Of a stretch of DNA of 51,974 bases, positions 8,353-18,166 are shown piece by piece. Source of the stretch: Granulosicoccus sp965367215 (GTDB taxonomy: Bacteria > Pseudomonadota > Gammaproteobacteria > Granulosicoccales > Granulosicoccaceae); assembly GCA_965367215.1 (NCBI GenBank), contig CBDUIJ010000004.1:1-51974 (forward strand). The letters are read 5' to 3'. The position numbers and the translations under genes are program-made. The stretch's first letter is position 1. Each line of letters begins with the position of its first letter. The notes beneath the pieces were generated by a model. That model did not search any database and was not told the origin of the DNA. It saw only the letters and a program-made list of their open reading frames with translations.

Positions 8353-9369
8353 ATGCAGTTCAAACACCTCATCGCAGCCTCAGTCACCACTGCCGCGCTG
8401 CTGGCCTCCAGCTCTTCGGTCATGGCCGAATGGAAGCCGGATCGCCCCATCAACATCATCGTGCCCTGGTCTGCCGGTGGCTCTACCGATCAGGTCACTC
8501 GGGTCGTGGCCCCACTGCTGGAAAAAGGTCTGGGCACCAAGATCGTGGTCGTCAACCAGCCGGGAGCATCAGGTTCACAAGGCACCCAGGCTGCTCTGGA
8601 TGCCCCACGAGATGGCTACACCTGGACGGCCAACGCCATCGCCAACAACGCCACCTACGCCATTACCGGACTGGTCGAAAACACATCCATCGACGATTAC
8701 GAGATCTACCTGCACGTCGCCAACGTGCCCGTTGTCAGCGTCAACGCTGATGCCCCCTATCAGGATTTCGGCGAATTGCTCGAAGCCATGAAAGGTGACG
8801 ATGTGACCGTCGGTACAGCGGGTGTCAACTCATCGGGCGGCATGGCCCTGGCCGCCATCAAGGAAGAAATAGAAGGCGAGCTGGGCGCGCGCATGGTCAC
8901 CTATGACGGTGGCAACCCGGCTGTCATGGCAGCCGCCAGTGGTGAAGTCGCCGTGACGACTCAGTTGGCGACAGAACAGACAGAGATGATCCGTGCCGGC
9001 AAACTGCGTGCTCTGGCAGTGCTGTCCGACAAGCCTCTGGTGGTGGAAGGCATCGACCCCATTCCTCCCGTTACCCAATGGCTGCCCGACATGCCCATTG
9101 CGGCCGACTATTTCGGCGTATTCATTCCCAAGGGCGCACCACAGGAAGTGTATGACACGGTTGCCCAGGTCTGGGAAGAGCAGGTCATGAATTCCGAAGA
9201 GATGAAGTCCTATGCCTCCGAGCGCGGTGCTGTCTTTGCACCCAGTCACGGTGAAGCGGCGCTTGCCGTCGCCATGCCGGTTGTCATAGCCGAAGCCTGT
9301 GCTCGTGTAACGCGTGGTGAAGCGGTCGTCGATCCGTCCACGATCGGTATCGACTGCCCCGCCGAGTAA
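8353..9369 (+). CDS. Tripartite tricarboxylate transporter binding protein (TctC)
   Basis: Periplasmic solute receptor of a TTT system (338 aa). The signal peptide ends SSSVMA (about residue 25), and the mature protein starts EWKPDRPINIIVPWSAGG. This opening motif is characteristic of the TctC/Bug family, which mostly binds carboxylates. It also has the family's conserved VNQPGASG segment. GGAAGGAG lies 7 bases before ATG 8353. It is the first gene of the operon and is separated from tctB by a strong hairpin. The ligand is unknown. The downstream sugar enzymes suggest a carboxylated sugar or related acid. Confidence 0.92.
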   Translation: MQFKHLIAASVTTAALLASSSSVMAEWKPDRPINIIVPWSAGGSTDQVTRVVAPLLEKGLGTKIVVVNQPGASGSQGTQAALDAPRDGYTWTANAIANNATYAITGLVENTSIDDYEIYLHVANVPVVSVNADAPYQDFGELLEAMKGDDVTVGTAGVNSSGGMALAAIKEEIEGELGARMVTYDGGNPAVMAAASGEVAVTTQLATEQTEMIRAGKLRALAVLSDKPLVVEGIDPIPPVTQWLPDMPIAADYFGVFIPKGAPQEVYDTVAQVWEEQVMNSEEMKSYASERGAVFAPSHGEAALAVAMPVVIAEACARVTRGEAVVDPSTIGIDCPAE

Positions 9370-9385
9370 TTCCCGGCTGTTCTCC

Positions 9386-9414
9386 CGGAGCGCAGCCCCC
9401 AGGGTTGCGCTCCG
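9386..9414 (+). promoter_or_regulatory. Strong intercistronic hairpin between tctC and tctB
   Basis: CGGAGCGCA (9386-9394) pairs perfectly with TGCGCTCCG (9406-9414). The inner bases add a G-T and three C-G pairs, making a stem of about 13 bp with a 3-base loop. There is no T-run. Placed 17 bases after the tctC stop, it would protect the 3' end of the receptor mRNA or partly terminate transcription. Either would make the receptor more abundant than the membrane subunits. Confidence 0.7.
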
Positions 9415-9453
9415 ACATCGCCTGACACTCGCCTCCATCAATCATCTGCAATC

Positions 9454-9942
9454 ATGTTTGCTGACCCTCGAACTGCCGATCGAATAACCGGACTGGTGCT
9501 GCTCATGCTGGGCATCTCGATGCTGGTTGGCGGCTACACCATGGATCGACTGGAGATCCGTCAGATTCATCCAGCCAGCATTCCGGGCCTGGTGCCCATG
9601 GGGCTGGGCGTGGCCATGATCATCTGCTCGACGCTGTTGATTGTCTCTGCCGGATCCGGAACCGAGCAGAGCGCCCCTGCCGAGCGCGGCTCATTCAAGA
9701 ACCTGTTTGTCAGCATCATTCTGTGCATCGGCTACGCTGCCGGTCTATTGGGCAAGATGCCATTTGCGCTTGCCACCGGCATGTTCATCTTCGCCTTTTC
9801 TCTGTACTTCAGCTGGACGGAGGGCGACAACGGTTCTCGCTCGAAGCTGAAGCTCGTGGCCTTTACAGCCCTGTTCGCCGCCGTGTTCGCAGGCGCCATC
9901 TCTCTGCTCTTCCAGTACGGTTTTCTGGTGAGGTTACCCTGA
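9454..9942 (+). CDS. Tripartite tricarboxylate transporter small membrane subunit (TctB)
   Basis: Small integral membrane subunit of a TTT carboxylate transporter (162 aa) with four predicted helices: near residues 8-25, 43-63, 80-100 and 122-155. TctB proteins are poorly conserved, and the assignment rests on size, topology and position between TctC and TctA. The stop TGA (9940-9942) shares its A with the ATG of tctA. No clear ribosome-binding site precedes ATG 9454, consistent with weaker expression after the upstream hairpin. Confidence 0.85.
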   Translation: MFADPRTADRITGLVLLMLGISMLVGGYTMDRLEIRQIHPASIPGLVPMGLGVAMIICSTLLIVSAGSGTEQSAPAERGSFKNLFVSIILCIGYAAGLLGKMPFALATGMFIFAFSLYFSWTEGDNGSRSKLKLVAFTALFAAVFAGAISLLFQYGFLVRLP

Positions 9943-11474
9943 TGCAGGCACTGCAATCACTGGCTGACTCACTGCTCGGCCTCATGACTCCCATGTCGCT
10001 GTTTCATGTGGCCTGGGCAACCCTGCTGGGCATCTTTGTCGGCAGCCTGCCCGGACTGACAGCCACGATGGGCGTGGCATTGTTGACCACACTCACCTAC
10101 ACCCTGGATCGCGATGCCGCCATCCTTGTATTGATCTGCATGTATGTTGGTGCCATCTATGGCGGCTCTCGCAGTGCCATTCTGCTCAACATACCGGGCA
10201 CGCCTGCCAGTGCCGCGACATCGCTCGACGGCTACCCCCTGGCGCAAAAGGGACAGGCAGCCAATGCCATGGCACTGGCAACGGCAGGGTCTGCACTGGG
10301 CACCCTGGTCGGCATCGTGCTGCTGGTCATGCTGGCGCCACCTCTGGCCGAAATCGCCCTGGACTTCGGCTCTTTCGAATTCTTCTGGCTGGCCCTGTTC
10401 GGCATCGTCATCTCCGGTCAGCTTACCGGCGGCGGCTCGGTGCTCAAGGGCTACATCGCCGGGTTGCTGGGACTCATGGTGGCCATGATCGGCAGTGAAG
10501 GTATCCATGCCCATATTCGCTTCAATCTGGGTCTCAGCGATCTTAATGGAGGGATCGCACTGATCCCTGCCATGGTCGGTGCCTTCGGCTTTGCCGAGGT
10601 GCTGACCGTCATGTGGCGTCCCAAGGGCGAGATGGTGGAAGCAAGCTCTGAGTCCACCAGCGCCCTGCCCAAATTGATCGACCTGTGGCGTTACAAGTTC
10701 ACGATCATACGCTCCGGCATCATCGGCACCATCGTCGGCATCATTCCGGGGGTCGGTGAAGATATCGGCGCCTGGTCCTCCTATGCAGGCGCCCGCAAGC
10801 TCAGCAAAGAGCCCGAGATGTATGGCAAGGGCTCAACCGAAGGGCTGACCGCTGCCGAAACCGGCAACAGTGCGGTCGTGCCCGGCGCCTTGATACCCGC
10901 CCTGACGCTGGCCGTACCCGGCTCGGCACCCGCAGCCGTACTGATTGCCGCATTGTTCATTCATGGCATCCGCCCGGGACCCATGATCATGATCGAACAG
11001 CCGGACTTCATATACAACATCGCAGCCATGCTGGTGCTGGCCACGGTGGCCATCGCTGTATTCGGACTGTCCCTGACTCGCGTATTCATCAAGATTCTCA
11101 AGGTACCCCGTGAATTGCTGATGCCGATTGTCTTCACACTCTGCGTCATCGGTCCCTATGCCCTCACGCAGCGCGTGTTCGATATCTGGGTCATGCTGTT
11201 CTTCGGTCTGGCCGGTTTTGTTCTGCGCCGCATGAACTACCCCATGGCGCCTCTCGTGCTGGGCATCATTCTGGGTACGCTGCTGGACAAGAGCCTGCGA
11301 CGCGGACTGACGCTCAGCAACGGTGACCTGTCGCCCTTTTTCATGCGTCCCATCTCGGCCACCTTTGCGCTGATCATCGGCGTCTCGATTCTTCTCAGCA
11401 TTCCCGCGGTTCGCCGCAGCCTTGCTCGCCTGCTGCCCGGCAAGCGAGAGACACTCGCGCAGGATGAGTCGTGA
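9942..11474 (+). CDS. Tripartite tricarboxylate transporter large membrane subunit (TctA)
   Basis: Large permease subunit of the TTT system (510 aa) with about twelve hydrophobic helices. Family signatures include LPGLTATMGVALLTTLTY near the N-terminus, GGSRSAILLNIPGTPASAAT, and in the second half GIIPGVGEDIGAWSSYAGAR. I chose ATG 9942 (GGTGAGG at 9927-9933), although the frame is open further upstream through tctB, because the family begins at this point. The end overlaps the TetR gene by 4 bases (GTGA). It works with TctC and TctB in secondary, ion-driven uptake of a carboxylate. Confidence 0.93.
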   Translation: MQALQSLADSLLGLMTPMSLFHVAWATLLGIFVGSLPGLTATMGVALLTTLTYTLDRDAAILVLICMYVGAIYGGSRSAILLNIPGTPASAATSLDGYPLAQKGQAANAMALATAGSALGTLVGIVLLVMLAPPLAEIALDFGSFEFFWLALFGIVISGQLTGGGSVLKGYIAGLLGLMVAMIGSEGIHAHIRFNLGLSDLNGGIALIPAMVGAFGFAEVLTVMWRPKGEMVEASSESTSALPKLIDLWRYKFTIIRSGIIGTIVGIIPGVGEDIGAWSSYAGARKLSKEPEMYGKGSTEGLTAAETGNSAVVPGALIPALTLAVPGSAPAAVLIAALFIHGIRPGPMIMIEQPDFIYNIAAMLVLATVAIAVFGLSLTRVFIKILKVPRELLMPIVFTLCVIGPYALTQRVFDIWVMLFFGLAGFVLRRMNYPMAPLVLGIILGTLLDKSLRRGLTLSNGDLSPFFMRPISATFALIIGVSILLSIPAVRRSLARLLPGKRETLAQDES

Positions 11475-12112
11475 AAGTGAAAACCAAGACCAACACAGGT
11501 CGGCGAGATGCCGAACTCTCGCGCCGGATGATTCTGGATGCCGCGCTGGTGGAGTTCTCCGAGAAGGGGTTTTCCGGAGCACGCATCGACACCATTGCGG
11601 CGGCCGCCGGTGTCTCGAAACCCATGATCTACAGCTATTACGGCGACAAGGATGATCTGTACGCAGCCGCCTTGCGCGAAGCCTACATTCAGATACGGGC
11701 GGGTGAGCAGGAACTGGACCTGGAGCACAAGTCTCCGGAAGAGGCCATACGAGCTCTGGTGAGCTTCACCTTGAATCACTTCAAGTCCAAGCCCTGGTTC
11801 ATCTCCATGCTCAACACCGAGAATCTGCATCGCGGTACCACCATCGCCAAGATTCATGATGTCAGCGAGATCCAGTCACGCCTGGTGCAGGAGCTGAAAA
11901 TCATCCTCAAACGTGGCCAGGACGAAGGCATCTTCCGCCAGGGTATCGACCCCGTGGATCTGTATATCACCATCGCCTCACTGTGCTACTTCCCGATATC
12001 CAATGCGCACACGCTGCGCGTGGTGTTCAACAAACCGGTTGACGATGACGCCTGGCTGGACCAGCGCCGACAGGACGCCGAAGAGATGGTCATCCGCTTT
12101 CTACAACCCTGA
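11471..12112 (+). CDS. TetR-family transcriptional regulator
   Basis: A 213-aa one-component regulator. The N-terminal helix-turn-helix lies at about residues 30-60 (IDTIAAAAGVSKPMIYSYYG, then DKDDLY). The C-terminal ligand domain resembles the TetR_C type found in RutR-like proteins (EAIRALVSFTLNHFKSKPWF). The start is GTG 11471, overlapping the tctA stop as GTGA, so its synthesis is coupled to the transporter. It most likely represses the promoter at 8283-8311 through the palindrome at 8310-8327, giving a negative autoregulatory loop relieved by the substrate. The ligand is unknown. Confidence 0.9.
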   Translation: MKVKTKTNTGRRDAELSRRMILDAALVEFSEKGFSGARIDTIAAAAGVSKPMIYSYYGDKDDLYAAALREAYIQIRAGEQELDLEHKSPEEAIRALVSFTLNHFKSKPWFISMLNTENLHRGTTIAKIHDVSEIQSRLVQELKIILKRGQDEGIFRQGIDPVDLYITIASLCYFPISNAHTLRVVFNKPVDDDAWLDQRRQDAEEMVIRFLQP

Positions 12113-12142
12113 TTCATTCAGCAAACCTCAGAGAACCATACT

Positions 12143-13294
<1,152 letters not shown>

Positions 13295-13297
13295 GCC

Positions 13298-14467
13298 ATG
13301 TCTGTCACCATCAAGCTTCCCGTCAACGGCGGCGCTCTGGAGCCGGTCACGCTGCTTGCCGGTCCCAGACCGGCAGCCGCTGGCGGCCAGTGGAATCGTA
13401 TCGGCTATGCGGCCGCGCATGTCGTGTGCGACCCGCTGGCTGACAACGATCCGTGGATCGATACCGCTGTCGACTGGGACCGCACACTGGCCTACCGTGA
13501 ATACCTGTGGAGCATCGGCCTGGGTGTGGCCGAGGCGATGGACACGGCACAACGTGGCATGGGACTCAGCTGGGAAACCTCGCTGGAACTGGTTCAGCGC
13601 AGCATGGAGATGGCCAAGTCCGGTGGGCATCTGATCGCCAGTGGCGCGGGCACCGATCATCTGGACATAACGCCTGAGCTGACCATCGATGATGTCATTG
13701 CAGCCTATGAGATGCAGTGCGAAGCCATCGAGGCCACTGGCAGCCGGGTGATTCTGATGGCCTCCCGGGCATTGACGGCCGTCGCGACCGGACCGGACGA
13801 TTACGCCAAGGTCTACGCACGCGTCCTCGGCGGGCTCAAGCAACCGGCCATCCTGCACTGGCTGGGTGAGATGTTCGACCCGGCTCTGAAAGGTTATTGG
13901 GGCTCGGACGATCACATGACGGCCATGGCCACCTGCCTCGAGATCCTCAAGGACAACGCTGCCAACATCGACGGCATCAAGATCTCCCTGCTCTCGGCAG
14001 ACAAGGAAATCCACATGCGCAATCGTCTGCCGGAGGGTGTGAAGATGTACACCGGTGACGACTTCAACTACCCGGATCTCATCCAGGGTGATGAGGACGG
14101 CTATTCGCATGCCTTGCTGGGAATATTCGACCCCATTGCCGGAGCGGCTGCCCGGGCATTGTCGGCACTGGGCGCCGGTGACAATGCAGCTTACCGACAG
14201 GCCTTCGACCCGACGGTGCCTCTGTCACGTCACATCTTCAAGGCACCTACCCGTTACTACAAGACTGGCGTTGTCTTCATGGCCTACCTGAACGGTCATC
14301 AGGATCACTTCACCATGGTGGGCGGCCAGGAAAGTACACGATCGACCTTGCATCTGGCGGAACTGATTCGCCTGGCCAATGATGCACAGCTGTTCACGGA
14401 TCCTGAAGATGCCGCCCGGCGGGCCAATGCGGTATTTGCTGCTCGCGGCGTGGAGATCCTTGCATGA
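13298..14467 (+). CDS. DUF993 family protein (dihydrodipicolinate synthase-like TIM barrel)
   Basis: A 389-aa protein that I recognise as DUF993, a family related to the DapA/NAL aldolase-lyase TIM barrels but without an established reaction. Segments such as SGAGTDHL, VILMASRALTA, PAILHWLGEMF and the lysine in IDGIKISL fall in the order expected of that fold. The last is at the position where DapA-type enzymes carry the Schiff-base lysine. GGAGG stands 7 bases before ATG 13298. Its neighbours, a dehydrogenase and an isomerase/epimerase, suggest it cleaves or dehydrates a keto-sugar derivative. Family membership is fairly sure; the reaction is inference. Confidence 0.8.
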   Translation: MSVTIKLPVNGGALEPVTLLAGPRPAAAGGQWNRIGYAAAHVVCDPLADNDPWIDTAVDWDRTLAYREYLWSIGLGVAEAMDTAQRGMGLSWETSLELVQRSMEMAKSGGHLIASGAGTDHLDITPELTIDDVIAAYEMQCEAIEATGSRVILMASRALTAVATGPDDYAKVYARVLGGLKQPAILHWLGEMFDPALKGYWGSDDHMTAMATCLEILKDNAANIDGIKISLLSADKEIHMRNRLPEGVKMYTGDDFNYPDLIQGDEDGYSHALLGIFDPIAGAAARALSALGAGDNAAYRQAFDPTVPLSRHIFKAPTRYYKTGVVFMAYLNGHQDHFTMVGGQESTRSTLHLAELIRLANDAQLFTDPEDAARRANAVFAARGVEILA

Positions 14468-15282
14468 TCACGCCAGAGAGACTCTCACTGAATACGGCCA
14501 CCGTCAGCAAGCAGTGGAACCTGCAGCAGGCCGTGGAAGGCTGCCTGCGCCACGGTATCGGCGGTATCGCGCCGTGGCGTGACAAGCTTCATGAAGCCGG
14601 CGTCAAGGAAGGTGCCCGCATGATTCGTGAATCCGGTCTGACTGTATCGGGGCTATGTCGAGGTGGCTGGTACACCGCCGAAGGCGCACTGACGCAATCG
14701 GTCATCGATGACAACAAGGCGGCGGTCGATGAGGCCGTTGCCATCGGTGCCGCTTGCCTGGTCATGGTAGTCGGTGGTCTGGCCCCTGGCTCCCGAGATC
14801 TGGTGGGCGCCCGTAACATCGTGACCGAAGGCCTTGCGAAAACGCTGGACTACGCCCGTACGGTCGACATGCCCATCGCCATCGAACCGCTGCACCCCAT
14901 GTATGCAGCGGATCGTGCCTGTGTGAATACCACCGGCCAGGCGCTGGATATCTGCGACCAGCTGGGCGAGGGTATCGGGGTGGCTCTGGATGTCTATCAC
15001 ATCTGGTGGGATCCGGACATCCGGGCTCAGATACAGCGCGCCGGCAAGGAAAGACTCCTCGCCTTTCACATCTGTGACTGGTTATCGCCAACCAGCGACA
15101 TGCTGACTGACCGCGGCATGATGGGCGATGGTGTCATCGACATCCGACACTATCGTGCCATGGTGGAGCATCAGGGTTTCGACGGACTGAACGAAGTCGA
15201 GATCTTCTCGGCCGAGAACTGGTGGAAGCGCGACCCGGACGAGGTGCTGCAGGAAATGATCAGCCGCGCCCGGGAGTGCTGA
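14464..15282 (+). CDS. Sugar phosphate isomerase/epimerase family TIM barrel protein
   Basis: 272-aa AP-endonuclease-2-like TIM barrel (IolE/IolH/hydroxypyruvate isomerase group). Metal-binding residues are visible in order: Glu in AIEPLHPMY, Asp in ALDVYHIWWDP, His in LLAFHICDW and Glu in NEVEIFS. Such enzymes isomerise, epimerise or dehydrate sugars and inositol derivatives. The ATG overlaps the stop of the DUF993 gene as ATGA, so the two are translationally coupled. It is the last gene of the operon. A large hairpin at 15307-15354 follows. Confidence 0.87.
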   Translation: MITPERLSLNTATVSKQWNLQQAVEGCLRHGIGGIAPWRDKLHEAGVKEGARMIRESGLTVSGLCRGGWYTAEGALTQSVIDDNKAAVDEAVAIGAACLVMVVGGLAPGSRDLVGARNIVTEGLAKTLDYARTVDMPIAIEPLHPMYAADRACVNTTGQALDICDQLGEGIGVALDVYHIWWDPDIRAQIQRAGKERLLAFHICDWLSPTSDMLTDRGMMGDGVIDIRHYRAMVEHQGFDGLNEVEIFSAENWWKRDPDEVLQEMISRAREC

Positions 15283-15306
15283 ACAACTCCCACCTCAGGG
15301 ACTGAC

Positions 15307-15354
15307 ATGGCGGTCGGGAGGAGCGGTGCGATTGCCCGCGCCTCCTGCCGCCAT
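15307..15354. terminator. Bidirectional hairpin between convergent operons
   Basis: ATGGCGG (15307-15313) pairs with CCGCCAT (15348-15354). The inner stretches GGAGG/CCTCC and GCGG/CCGC also pair with small bulges. It lies 24 bases after the isomerase stop (15282) and 28 bases from the end of the convergent dehydrogenase gene (15383), as expected of a shared terminator. Confidence 0.6.
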
Positions 15355-15382
15355 CCGTAACGACCGACAGCAAATCGGAGTC

Positions 15383-16420
15383 TCAGCCAGCGCTCTCGGC
15401 CGCGACATCCACCTGCTTGCCCTGACGTGATGAAGCGACCAGTGCGTCAATCAGCTGATGTACTCGCAGACCCTCTCGGCCGCTGATCCGCGGTTGTGAG
15501 TCCGCATGAATGCTGTCGACAAAGTCCTCGATGAGGTCACGGTGCCAGTCGCAGGGGAACGCCATGGGGTCCGCCCCTCCCCCGGTACCGGTCGCCTCAC
15601 CCAGGTCCTCACTGCTGCCATCACGGTAGTGAGCCAGCAGCCGGCCGGCCTCGAGAGTGGCGCTGCCCTTCGTACCATCGATACTGAGTGTCTCGGCTCC
15701 GCCTGGATAGGCCGCCGTGGTTGCCACGATGGAGCCCACAGCCCCTGAGGCGAAACGCACGCAACCGGCTGCAAAGTCTTCGGCCTCCAGCGTATGCAAT
15801 GGTGTCGTGGTGCACATCGCCTGAACGGACTCGGCCGGTCCGGTCAGACTCAGCATCAGATCCATGACGTGAATCGCCTGACTGATCAGTACGCCGCCGC
15901 CATCTCGCGCATAACTGCCGCGCCCGGGCACATCGTAATAGGACTGCTCGCGCCACCAGGGCACTTGCACCCGAACACTGGCAATATCACCCAGCAGCCC
16001 CTCGCGCATGATGCTCGTCAAACGCTGCGCACCCACGCGAAAACGGTGCTGAAAAACCACACCGAACTTCACACCGGCCGCCTCGCAGATCTCTACCAGC
16101 GCGCTCGCCTGTTCACTGCTGCGTTCGATGGGTTTCTCGGTCAGGATATGCTTGCCTGCCGCAGCGAAGGTCCTGACCAGAGCCTCACGCTGATCAGGCG
16201 GCGTTACCAGAATGACAGCTGCAATCGACTCATCTGCGGCAATGTCCTCGATGGAATCGAATACCGGTACAGCGTATTCTTCTGCGACCTCAAGCGCTCG
16301 CGGCTTGCTGCGATTGTAGACCCCGGCCAGTTCCACCTTGCCTGCCAACTGTTTGAGTGCTTCCAGATGCGGCTTTGACGCCATGCCAAGTCCAATCAGT
16401 GCAACGCGTGTACCTGTCAA
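15383..16420 (-). CDS. Gfo/Idh/MocA-family oxidoreductase (second copy)
   Basis: 345-aa NAD(P)-dependent sugar or polyol dehydrogenase. The Rossmann loop GLGMASKPH opens the protein, the catalytic-lysine motif is TEKPIE near residue 98, and a C-terminal substrate domain contains QAIHVMDLMLSL with a likely active-site His. It starts with TTG at 16420, supported by GGAG 8 bases upstream (16430-16433); no ATG fits. It converges on the TTT/DUF993 operon, so it is not co-transcribed with it. Even so, it may act in the same or a related pathway. It differs clearly from the dehydrogenase at 12143-13294. Confidence 0.88.
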   Translation of the reverse strand: MTGTRVALIGLGMASKPHLEALKQLAGKVELAGVYNRSKPRALEVAEEYAVPVFDSIEDIAADESIAAVILVTPPDQREALVRTFAAAGKHILTEKPIERSSEQASALVEICEAAGVKFGVVFQHRFRVGAQRLTSIMREGLLGDIASVRVQVPWWREQSYYDVPGRGSYARDGGGVLISQAIHVMDLMLSLTGPAESVQAMCTTTPLHTLEAEDFAAGCVRFASGAVGSIVATTAAYPGGAETLSIDGTKGSATLEAGRLLAHYRDGSSEDLGEATGTGGGADPMAFPCDWHRDLIEDFVDSIHADSQPRISGREGLRVHQLIDALVASSRQGKQVDVAAESAG

Positions 16421-16588
16421 GAGATTCTCCGGAGTAGTTCTGTGAGGGGAAGCGGGAATACTCTACGTCCAACCGGCAGGCATGTCCATGGCCGTCGCCC
16501 CCCCACCCTGGAGCGACTCTTTTCTGCCTGAGGTAGAATTCACCCCAGCAAACAGACCCTCGATTTTTCATCACGGCCCCGACCCATC

Positions 16589-17518
16589 ATGTCAAACACC
16601 AGCAATGACGCAGTCGACAGTGACGCTGTCTACAACTACCTGACAAACTTCCATGACACGCTGTGCCTGCAGCTGGAAGAACTCGATGGAGGAGCGACCT
16701 TTCTCAATGATGCCTGGTCACGACCTGAAGGCGGTGGTGGACTGACACGCATCATGACCGATGGCGAGCTGTTCGAGAAAGCCGGTGTGGCCTTCTCTCG
16801 TGTCAATGGCACGACCCTGCCGCCTTCCGCCTCGGCACACCGCCCGGAGCTGGCCGGCCGTGACTGGGAGGCCATGGGTGTCTCTCTGGTGCTGCATCCG
16901 CACAATCCCTACGTGCCCACCACGCATGCGAACATCCGCTTTTTCCGCGCCAACAAGGAGGGTGAAGCTCCGGTCTGGTGGTTCGGTGGCGGTTTCGACC
17001 TGACGCCCTACTACGGCTTCGAGGAAGATTGTGTGCACTGGCACCAGACGGCCCGAGATGCCGTTGCGCCCTTCGGTGACGACCTGCACGAACGCTTCAA
17101 GACCTGGTGTGACGACTACTTCTACCTCAAGCACCGTGACGAGGCTCGCGGCATCGGTGGATTGTTCTTCGATGATTTCACGGGTGACAACTTCGAACAT
17201 GCCTTCGGCATGATGCAATCGGTCGGCAATCATTTCTTCCCGGCCTATGCCCCCATTGCGCAGAGCCGTCGTGCGCTTCACTACACGCAGCGCGAGCGAG
17301 ACTTCCAGCTCTATCGTCGTGGGCGCTATGTCGAGTTCAACCTCGTATACGATCGAGGCACACTGTTCGGCCTGCAGTCCGGTGGACGTACCGAGTCCAT
17401 CCTGATGTCACTGCCACCGCACGTCAGCTGGCATTACAACTATCAGCCAGAGCCCGATAGCCCTGAAGCCGAACTGACCAGCCGTTTTCTGCCCATCCGA
17501 GACTGGCTGGCCTCATGA
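16589..17518 (+). CDS. hemF: Oxygen-dependent coproporphyrinogen III oxidase
   Basis: 309-aa cytoplasmic enzyme of haem synthesis. It oxidatively decarboxylates coproporphyrinogen III to protoporphyrinogen IX with O2. The length and motifs are those of HemF: GGGGLTRIM near residue 50, HPHNPYVPTTHANIRFF, WWFGGGFDLTPYY, GIGGLFFDDF and the C-terminal RYVEFNLVYDRGTLFGLQSG. The stop overlaps the ATG of the thioesterase gene (ATGA). hemB, an earlier step of the same pathway, is at 29875 in this window but is not linked in an operon. Confidence 0.97.
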   Translation: MSNTSNDAVDSDAVYNYLTNFHDTLCLQLEELDGGATFLNDAWSRPEGGGGLTRIMTDGELFEKAGVAFSRVNGTTLPPSASAHRPELAGRDWEAMGVSLVLHPHNPYVPTTHANIRFFRANKEGEAPVWWFGGGFDLTPYYGFEEDCVHWHQTARDAVAPFGDDLHERFKTWCDDYFYLKHRDEARGIGGLFFDDFTGDNFEHAFGMMQSVGNHFFPAYAPIAQSRRALHYTQRERDFQLYRRGRYVEFNLVYDRGTLFGLQSGGRTESILMSLPPHVSWHYNYQPEPDSPEAELTSRFLPIRDWLAS

Positions 17519-18078
17519 AGCTGTTCCTGCGACTGTTCTGGCTGATACTCACTCAGTCGCGTCGCCCCCGACTGGGCGTCATGGACACCTCAGAGACGCC
17601 GCTGCGTGTATTGCCGAACGATCTCGATATCTTCATGCACGTCAACAATGGCGTGTATCTGACCTATGCCGATCTGGGGCGCACCGACCTGATGCTGCGC
17701 AGCGGCACCTTCCAGCGAATTCGCCAACGTCGCTGGTATCCGGTGGCGGCCGAGGCGACCATCCGCTTTCGCAAATCACTGACTCTCGGACAGCGCTTCG
17801 TCATTCATACGCGCATTGCCGGTTGGGACGATCGCTCCATCTATATCGAGCAGAATTTCATGCACGGTGACACCCTGGTGGCGCAGGCATTCATCGATGC
17901 GCGTTTTCTGGTGCGTGGCGGCGGCAAGGTGAGCGTCGCTGAATTACTGGACTATCTGGAGCTCGACCCACAATCACCGGAGATGCCCGTGGCAATGCAG
18001 CGCTGGATAAGCGCCAAACAACGCGACACCAACAGTGCTGCGGATATCACTGCCACGACGTTGAAAAAGACCGGCTGA
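17515..18078 (+). CDS. 4HBT-type acyl-CoA thioesterase-like protein
   Basis: 187-aa hotdog-fold protein resembling the 4-hydroxybenzoyl-CoA thioesterase/THEM6 group. The segment LPNDLDIFMHVNNGVYLTYA carries the Asp and the His-Val-Asn-Asn-Gly motif of the family. The N-terminal 15 residues are hydrophobic (FLRLFWLIL) and may associate with membrane. The first codon overlaps the hemF stop, so translation is coupled. It probably hydrolyses an acyl thioester; why it is coupled to a haem gene is unknown. Confidence 0.8.
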   Translation: MKLFLRLFWLILTQSRRPRLGVMDTSETPLRVLPNDLDIFMHVNNGVYLTYADLGRTDLMLRSGTFQRIRQRRWYPVAAEATIRFRKSLTLGQRFVIHTRIAGWDDRSIYIEQNFMHGDTLVAQAFIDARFLVRGGGKVSVAELLDYLELDPQSPEMPVAMQRWISAKQRDTNSAADITATTLKKTG

Positions 18079-18100
18079 CGATCAGTTCTCTCTCGTCTGG

Positions 18101-18132
18101 ACGGTTCATGAGTGCCTGAACTCATGAACCGT
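18101..18132. terminator. Perfect 13-bp hairpin between convergent genes
   Basis: ACGGTTCATGAGT (18101-18113) and ACTCATGAACCGT (18120-18132) are perfect inverted repeats around the loop GCCTGA. The hairpin starts 23 bases after the thioesterase stop and lies 35 bases from the end of the DMT gene, consistent with a bidirectional terminator despite weak T-tracts. Confidence 0.65.
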
Positions 18133-18166
18133 TCGACTCGAAGCTGCGCAGCAAAGCCCTGCGAAC

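Noticed and set aside
8069..8353. Minus-strand small genes between the transglutaminase and tctC
   Set aside because: Several overlapping frames, none with a ribosome-binding site or known family. They run across the strong plus-strand promoter and operator.
9723..9941. N-terminal extension of TctA into tctB
   Set aside because: The added 73 residues are Arg/His-rich, unlike a membrane protein start, and the family begins at the ATG 9942 behind GGTGAGG.
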